A stretch of DNA of 64,000 nucleotides from positions 4,778,501 through 4,842,500 of the forward strand of contig JAWHQI010000079.1 of the NCBI GenBank assembly GCA_033032865.1. Direction: 5' to 3'. A model generated the notes under the pieces. The model saw only the letters and a list, made by a program, of their open reading frames with translations, ran no database searches and was not told the origin of the DNA. Every line of letters starts with the position of its first letter. The stretch's first letter is position 1. The position numbers were made by a program, and so were the translations under genes. The stretch comes from Dactylorhiza incarnata. Lineage: Eukaryota > Streptophyta > Magnoliopsida > Asparagales > Orchidaceae. This document shows, piece by piece, positions 58,449 through 64,000 of the stretch.

Positions 58449-59087
58449 TTCGACAGACAAGAATAATGTAATAACTGTATGTTCTCTTCTTCTCTTTTGC
58501 ATACTTATGTTGTATGATTGGGATTTCAAATCCTTTCTTCTTTTGGGCTGTCCTGAAAAGGAATTCTTTTGGACACCTAATTTTCCTTTCCTCTTTTGTT
58601 CCCGACCCATCCATCAGTTTTGAATACCTTCCAAGAATGATTTTGCTGAGTCCTAGAATACTCCATTCTATTATTGGCAATAAACGAGCCGTTGAAGAAC
58701 TTTCTTTAGTCTCGTGGTCCTTCTGAAAAGGTATTAAAATGACACCAGAAAAAGCTTCCTTTTTCTGACTGTATTCGACGTAGCGTCGAATTAAATTTTT
58801 TTCTTATCGACGCACCTCTGAGTTCTTATCGGAGTAGGCTTCAAATTCCTTTTTAGCTCTGGCTGAACTCAGATGTCGACGTAGCATCGAATACTCCTCG
58901 ACGTATCCGTCGAGTTGAGAGCTTTAACTTGGACATCATCTTCTGCGTCGAGTTGAAGTTGAAGTTGCATCGACTTCACTAATGGCTTCGACAAGCTCTT
59001 CCTTCTACGTCAAATCCCTTTCGACATTGCGTCTACTTGACTTATACTTCGGTAGTCTGATCAAGTTGCTTGGACTTCTAGTCAGAG
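58449..59087 (-). repeat. D 5' LTR fragment
   Basis: Matches 47014-47655 of the D/E LTR on the same strand, including the motif cluster (58770-59030). Cut at 59087 by element C; the LTR's 5' end lies beyond the right edge. Confidence 0.85.
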
Positions 59088-60357
59088 TGATAGTTTATTA
59101 GGATGTAGTCTTGATCACCTAGAGGGGGGTGAATAGGTCTCTTTTGTTTTAAGCTTATGCCTAGCTGATTTCAGAGATAATGTTAGTTATAAATCAAGCA
59201 CACAGAAAACACACAAGCATTTATAGAGGTTCCTCAAGACAAGGTGTCTTGAGTAGTCCTCTTTCCCCTTCACCTTTCTAACAATGAGTTAGACAAGGCC
59301 AACTCCTCCAATCTGAGCTCCAAGAGCTTACAACTCAGATCCCTCAGGATCTCTCAGGTTTTCTCCAAACCCCACCTCAGGCTCAACAGCCCTACCTCAG
59401 GCACAACAACCCTACCAACTCAGACTATCAAGAAGTCCTACCTCAGATCTCCACTGAGATCCTACACTCAAGCTGAACTCTCAGCTCTACACTCAGGCCC
59501 AACAGCCCTACTCCCTCAGACAAAATGCCCTACAAGCTCAGAACAAATAAGTTCCTACAAATGTTATAAATGATGCTTACAGCGGAAGATGCAATAGATA
59601 AATCTTTCAAGCCTTTGGTCTTCTGTTGCTGATTAACTGCAGGTGCAGTCTTGAAACAAGAAAGAGTTCAGTTGCCTTAATCCTGCCCCTCTCTGATCCT
59701 TCTGTTCAGTAGATGAATAGGGATCAACTTGCTCTTCTTGATTCACTCAGGAAGAACAAACTTTCCCTCTTTACAACTTCAGGAAGCAGGAAGAGAGATC
59801 TTTTGGACAACCGTCAATGTAACAGTAGTTGTGATTTGTTTTTCCAAAAAGCTCACTTTCTTTAAAGCCCTAAGTTGTTCTTTTATACTCCTTCAGTCTT
59901 CAACGACTATCAGATGGCCTCTGACACAGTATGGAGGTGATTGGAACACCTTATCTTGCTTTACTGCAGCTTGCACCAAAAGCAAAACCCGCCAGCACAT
60001 TTGAATCTGTCTCAGTGGTTGGTCTTAGACAGCTCCCAGTCTCAGCGAATACTTCTGTCTCCGTCTCAGCAGATCCGCTGAGACAGACAGTCGTCTCAGC
60101 GGTTTTCCTCTATCTGCAGCTCAGCAGACCCAGACTCCTTCTCAGCGGCTCCTGGCCTTGTCTCAACGGTTCAGTTGAGACTGAGAACACGTCTCAGCGG
60201 TTTTAGCAGTAAGCCACTGAACTTATTCCACATTTTGGAATAACCTAACCCTGCATAGTCATGAGGTGAAATAGGGTTTATCAAATACAAATTGTACTTA
60301 GCATTGAGTGTGCTTCTTCTTCAAATCAAGGGAACATTGAGGGTAATATTCCCAACA
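59088..60357 (-). repeat. 3' LTR of element C
   Basis: 1270 bp, TGTTGGGAATATTACC (60357) to TAAACTATCA (59088). Contains a CTCAGCGG cluster (60005-60215) and C/T-rich CCTACCTCAGG-like tandem stretches at 59330-59480. Confidence 0.88.
60005..60215. repeat. CTCAGCGG-type dyad cluster in C LTR
   Basis: Eight or more copies of GTCTCAGCGG or its inverse CCGCTGAGAC, for example the pair around 60063-60105. Confidence 0.85.
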
Positions 60358-60744
60358 ATCTCCTCATATTTGAAGAAGACATAACACCCCCAATGCTAAG
60401 ATACATAACAAATAAATATTTATCATGTAACTTCACTACATAGCATTCATCATAACATAATCCTGTTAACTTTATTATTGCATTACAGATAATGTCATAG
60501 CAGATAATCTTCCTAACAAGCATAATACCACATAGTTTATCAACCTAATAATGTGATTAAGTAATTATGTAAATGCATCACAGATTATCTCAAGCAATAT
60601 CACAGAATAATATTAAGCTTTGACTGATATTAGCTTACAACATAAAGTAATAGATTCAACAACTCATTCATTTTCATTTCAGATATAGTGTTGAGACATT
60701 GTTCAGGTTACATTTTGATATTCATAAAACTTAGATACATTCAT
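60358..60744 (-). other. C purine tract and 3' untranslated spacer
   Basis: AT-rich, non-coding. AAATATGAGGAGAT lies just before the LTR start. No ORF. Confidence 0.6.
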
Positions 60745-63265
60745 TTAGGTTTTTCTCTTTTTAAAAGATGTTGAGCATTCAGCATGGTCATCAACAATTT
60801 CTTTCCCTTTTTCTGAGGCCCCTTTTTCAGCATTTGATGCTTCTAATTCAGCTATCTTCTTCCTGTTTTCTTGCCTTCTGAAGTACAGATATGGCTTTGG
60901 AATGTACCTTGATGGCATCCTTCTTGGATTATCCTTTCTTACCAGATTTTCTTTAAATATTTTATCCCTTTTTGAGTTTCTTTCTAAATGTTTTATCCAT
61001 TCTTCAGAGGGATAGATTTTATCAATGTCTTTGCAGACTTGTCCATGGCTTATCCATGCATTTAGAATTATGTTCTTGGAGTCTTCACTCCAGTATTCAA
61101 AATCTGGATTTTTGGTCTGTTCATCTCTCTGCTTAGCCATAAACCCTTCAGCTAGCATTGTGTGTTCTATCTCTCTTTTCTTTGCCAGTCTTGCATTTTG
61201 GGCAATTTCTTCTTGTTTAGAGAAATCCCAATCTTCTGCTCTTTGCCTGTCCAGGAGGGGAAGGTTTAAGGCTAGCCTTGTTCCTTGCAGAACCTTGAGG
61301 GCTAGCTCAGAGTTTGTGATAGCATTGTTATCCTCCCCCTTTCTGGCTTCTTCAAATATCTTCTGATTTATGTCCTGTTGAGCAGCAGTTATTGAGCCAG
61401 AAACTATTTAGAAAACATTTTCAATACCAGCCTTCAGCTCATCCTTGTTCCTGTCAACCTCACCATTCAGTTGCATAGCAGTGGAGTACACATATTCTTG
61501 TATATGGTTTGATGCTTTTTCTATTACCTCTTCCGTTTTGCTGACATTGTTCTTGACATATGGCATATCTTGCTCAGACAGTTGGAGGTGTTTGTCCATT
61601 GATCTTAGAATTGTGTTCTGAGACACCACTGACTTCTCTGCCAGATCAAACCACTTTGTCATTTGTCTATTAAGGATTGCAATGTCTTTCTTGATCTCCT
61701 TGACCTCAACCATTACTTCAGATTTCACAGTGAAGATATACTGATCTATATATTCTTTTACTGTAGAAGCTGACCTATCTACATAATCCTTCATAGAAGT
61801 TAGATGAGTATCTAACATTATTTGAATGGCACTGAGAATGCTCTCATTGGACTGTGATGAGGTGGAGGTTGAAGCTTGTTGTTCAATGACTAAAGGTTGT
61901 TTATCCTGAATAGCAATAGCTGGAAGCTCCCCCTCAGCTGGATGATCCTTTTCTTCAGCAAATACTGCTATTTGATCAAAGTGGTCAGGGTGGACTCCAT
62001 CATCATCATCAGCAGCAGCAGCATCATCATCAGTAGATTTGTCTGTGACTTTGCATGTCCTCAGGAGAAGGCACTTTGTCCTCATCAATCATGTGAGAGA
62101 CAGCTTCACCATAATTATTGTCATTAGCAACATCCATTGAAGATGGTTCTTGTTGTTTCTCCCCCTCAGATAGGGCATCCACCTGGCCTTGAGGATATGA
62201 AGTTCATATTATTGAAGAGTCATTAGTGATTAACTAGTAGATTGGTTAAGATTATATAACATTATTAGTAGTGAAGGTGAAGGATTAATTACCAGGGGTG
62301 CTATTTATGTCCAAGTCATTTGGATGGACAGGCTCAACAGGCATATGTGATGCTTCTGCAGCATTTTTATCACATGAGGTATTCTCAGTCTTGTCATCCA
62401 TATGAGCGTCCTTTTCAGGACTGCTGTGAGATCCAAGATCAGCACCAGCATCCTTATTCTTATCAGAGTGGTCTGACTCAGAACTTGAAATGATCATTCT
62501 TGGCTTCTTGGTTGCTTTTGATTTCTTTTTCTCCTTCTCCTTTTTCTATGAGGGCTGGCTCATGGGGAGCACCCTTGTGAACCTATCTAGAGTCTTTATT
62601 TCCATCCTCTTTAAGTAATGGATATTTGATCCTTTTAAGCCCTTATACCTCTCAGGATAATTTTGGATCAGATAGAGGGAGAGTATTCTACCCATATTAG
62701 GTGCTTGCAGACATTCCTTAATTCTTTGAAATATAACTTCTCCCCGGGAAGTTTTCTTTGTCAGAATGATTCTAGTCATAAGGTCAAACATGTATTGGGA
62801 GATTGTGTCATGAGACCCAGGCTTGCAGAGAATTGCTTTTCCCACTATGTATGACAGAAGTTTCCCTCTTTGATTGAAGAAATTCCTTTTCAATGATCCT
62901 ATCTTGGCATCACTGTATTCAGCCCACTTTAGAACCTTTTTCTTATCCTTATCAGAGATTTCTTCCTCCTCATCCTGACTGCATGAGGGAATTTGTAAGG
63001 TTTGCTCTATTTTTGCTGAGGATATTTTCACTCTTTCTCCTCCTATCTTAGACTTTAATGATGACTTGGAAGTAGACAGGGTTGCATTGCTGAACCATTC
63101 AAGAACTTTAGTTCTGAGAATGACAGTTGGTTCAGACATAAGATACTCCAGACTTTGGGCTTCCAGGAGTTGAATCACTCCCTTTATCTCTTCTGGAGCA
63201 TGGGCAAATCCATTCCTTACAATTTCATAACCCTCTACAAGATCCTTTGAACTCATTGGCACCAT
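60745..63265 (-). pseudogene. Third ORF of element C (env-like position), nearly complete
   Basis: Begins at ATG 63265 (MVPMSSKDLVEGYEIV). About 240 residues form a helical domain with IVGKAILCKPGSHDTISQYMFDLM, like that in A. Then a KKEKEKKKSKATKK basic stretch after one in-frame TAG (62546), an acidic linker, a coiled-coil-like part (62000-61430: MKDYVDRSASTVKEYIDQY and heptads), a TAG at 61408, and in the same frame a basic C-terminus ending SFKKRKT at 60745. A 105-nt GT...AG intron-like gap (62188-62292) keeps the frame; one frameshift lies near 62050. No signal peptide or transmembrane helix is evident, so 'envelope' is only positional. Confidence 0.65.
62188..62292 (-). other. Candidate intron in third ORF of C
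   Basis: GTAATTAATCC at the 5' end and ATATCCTCAAG at the 3' end, AT-rich, 105 nt. Removing it continues the frame from NSTPG to QVDALSEGEKQQ. Confidence 0.4.
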
Positions 63266-63783
63266 TTTTGTTGTAGAAGGAGACACTGAGACGGAAGGGA
63301 ATACGATTCATCTTGGCGGCTAGAGAGGAAGGGTTTTGTATCTTTCTTTAATTAACAATTGTCTATTTAAATAGCCTTGATTTATGTTTTGATTATCACT
63401 AATGATTAAAGTTTAGTGAACTTATCATTTTAATGGAATTTAGATCATTTGAGGTTGCATTTAGACATTCTGTAATTGAACCAGCCCGTCTCAGCGGAAC
63501 CGCTGAGATGGTGACCTAAACCGCTGGGACAGAACACTGTCAACCGCTGGGACAATTTAGTTGTCTCAGCGGTTCAGCTGGGATTTTTCCCAGCTGTCTC
63601 AGCGGCTCAGCTAAAACAATCTCTTCTGTTTTAGCTGACCTTAATACCTAATCATTAATCCATTTGAGATTTGATTGTTTTATGTCCTAACCATGTCACT
63701 AAGAGTATTGATGTGACAACATTTTAAGTCATAACATAACATGCATAATATCATAGATGACTGGTAGAAAGAAAAATTTGTCA
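63266..63783 (-). repeat. C pol-third ORF spacer with CTCAGCGG palindromes
   Basis: The perfect dyad CTCAGCGGAACCGCTGAG (about 63490-63508) and further CCGCTGGGAC, CTCAGCGGTTCAGCTGGG and CCCAGCTGTCTCAGCGG copies lie at 63480-63645. Same motif as in C's LTR. A pyrimidine-rich stretch ending CCGTCTCAG is 22 nt before ATG 63265. Confidence 0.82.
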
Positions 63784-64000
63784 CTATTCAATATTTAAAA
63801 TACCTAGTTCAATCTTAAAAGCATTAAATATAGCCTCATCCAATGGCTTTGTAAAGATATCAGCAACTTGATTGTCAGTGGGGACAAATTCAAGGCAGAT
63901 ATCTCTACATTCAACATGTTCTCTAATAAAATGATATCCTATCTCTATGTGCTTAGTCCTTCTATGAGAGACAGGATTCTTAGCAATGGAGATAGCACTG
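63784..64000 (-). pseudogene. RNase H end of element C pol (partial)
   Basis: Open to the window edge: SAISIAKNPVSHRRTKHIEIGYHFIREHV, then VADIFTKPLDEA, the usual C-terminus of copia RNase H, ending at a TAG (63784-63786). It is intact within the window, but whether the full gene is intact cannot be seen. Confidence 0.9.

Larger units (their letters stand above)
59088..64000 (-). mobile_element. Element C: SIRE-like copia with third ORF, running off the right edge
   Basis: On the minus strand: end of RNase H (64000-63784), spacer with CTCAGCGG palindromes (63480-63645), third ORF (63265-60745), purine tract at about 60360-60370, and 3' LTR (60357-59088). The insertion is into D's 5' LTR; target side CAGAG (59083-59087). 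The 5' LTR, gag and most of pol lie outside the window. It is related to A/D in layout but its motif type and LTR sequence are distinct. Confidence 0.88.

Noticed and set aside
59330..59480. Possible Pro/Ser-rich coding stretch in C LTR
   Set aside because: Short CCTACCTCAGG-like repeats in non-coding LTR; stops in all useful frames.
60745..63265. Viral-type envelope protein
   Set aside because: The ORF sits where SIRE elements have an env-like gene, but no signal peptide, cleavage site or membrane span is visible, so I do not call it an envelope.

Overview
This window is plant nuclear DNA, most likely from an angiosperm. It is almost entirely transposable elements, many inserted inside one another. 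The evidence is the mix of plant-type lineages: Ty1-copia elements with an initiator-Met primer-binding site and a third ORF after pol (SIRE/Maximus style), Ty3-gypsy elements of Tat, Athila/Tat and Tekay style, a CACTA element with a Ulp1-like protease domain, an hAT BED-finger remnant and a Mutator-like element. I cannot name the species. Only one ordinary host gene is convincing: an intact, intronless sarcosine/L-pipecolate oxidase-like gene at 19256-20509 (+). I saw no rRNA, tRNA or CRISPR.

Left part (1-21320). 1-3800 (-) is a long Tekay-like LTR cut by the window edge and inserted in the leader of a gypsy element whose 5' LTR is 4422-5947 (-). That LTR sits in a decayed hAT gene (5948-6468, -). 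6715-9642 (-) is a multi-exon CACTA-type gene with C48 protease remnants; its palindromic subterminal repeats are at 10022-10262. 10350-14804 (+) is a Tat-like gypsy element that has LTRs and a broken gag but no pol, and instead carries three different minisatellites. 14924-18899 is a Mutator-like element with about 155-bp TIRs, a perfect 9-bp target duplication and a lightly damaged transposase (-). The oxidase gene follows.

Middle and right (21321-64000). After an unclassified retroelement-like stretch (21321-23425), nearly all the rest is one nest of SIRE-like copia elements. Reconstructed host frame on the minus strand, right to left: element D (5' LTR fragment 58449-59087, gag 57010-58388, pol 49974-53622, third ORF 48062-49469), an LTR shared by D and E (46321-47884), E internal region (43369-46320), and E 3' LTR split into 43033-43368 and 23431-23806. 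Into the E 3' LTR jumped element A (+, 23807-43032, pol-less). Into A jumped B (+, 26156-30571, TSD AGGGA, gag remnant only) and a second copia (+, 33590-41734, TSD AGAGA), which itself carries another LTR-like insert (35706 to about 37160). D is broken by a 3345-bp Tekay-like solo LTR (53623-56967, TSD CGACG) and by element C (-, 59088 to the right edge).

The most unusual signal is clusters of short self-complementary CpG-rich motifs. In the SIRE-like elements each element has its own version (TCGACG type in A, D and E; CTCAGCGG type in C). The motif recurs at LTR and internal junctions of the same element, and in D and E it is read in frame as Ser-Asn-x-x-Arg-Arg repeats just before a CCHC knuckle. 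Comparable GC-rich dyad clusters occur in the unrelated gypsy LTRs. The third ORFs share an upstream 3'-splice-site-like signal and a basic tail at or near the C-terminus, which fits a spliced subgenomic product. All element ORFs have stops or frameshifts.
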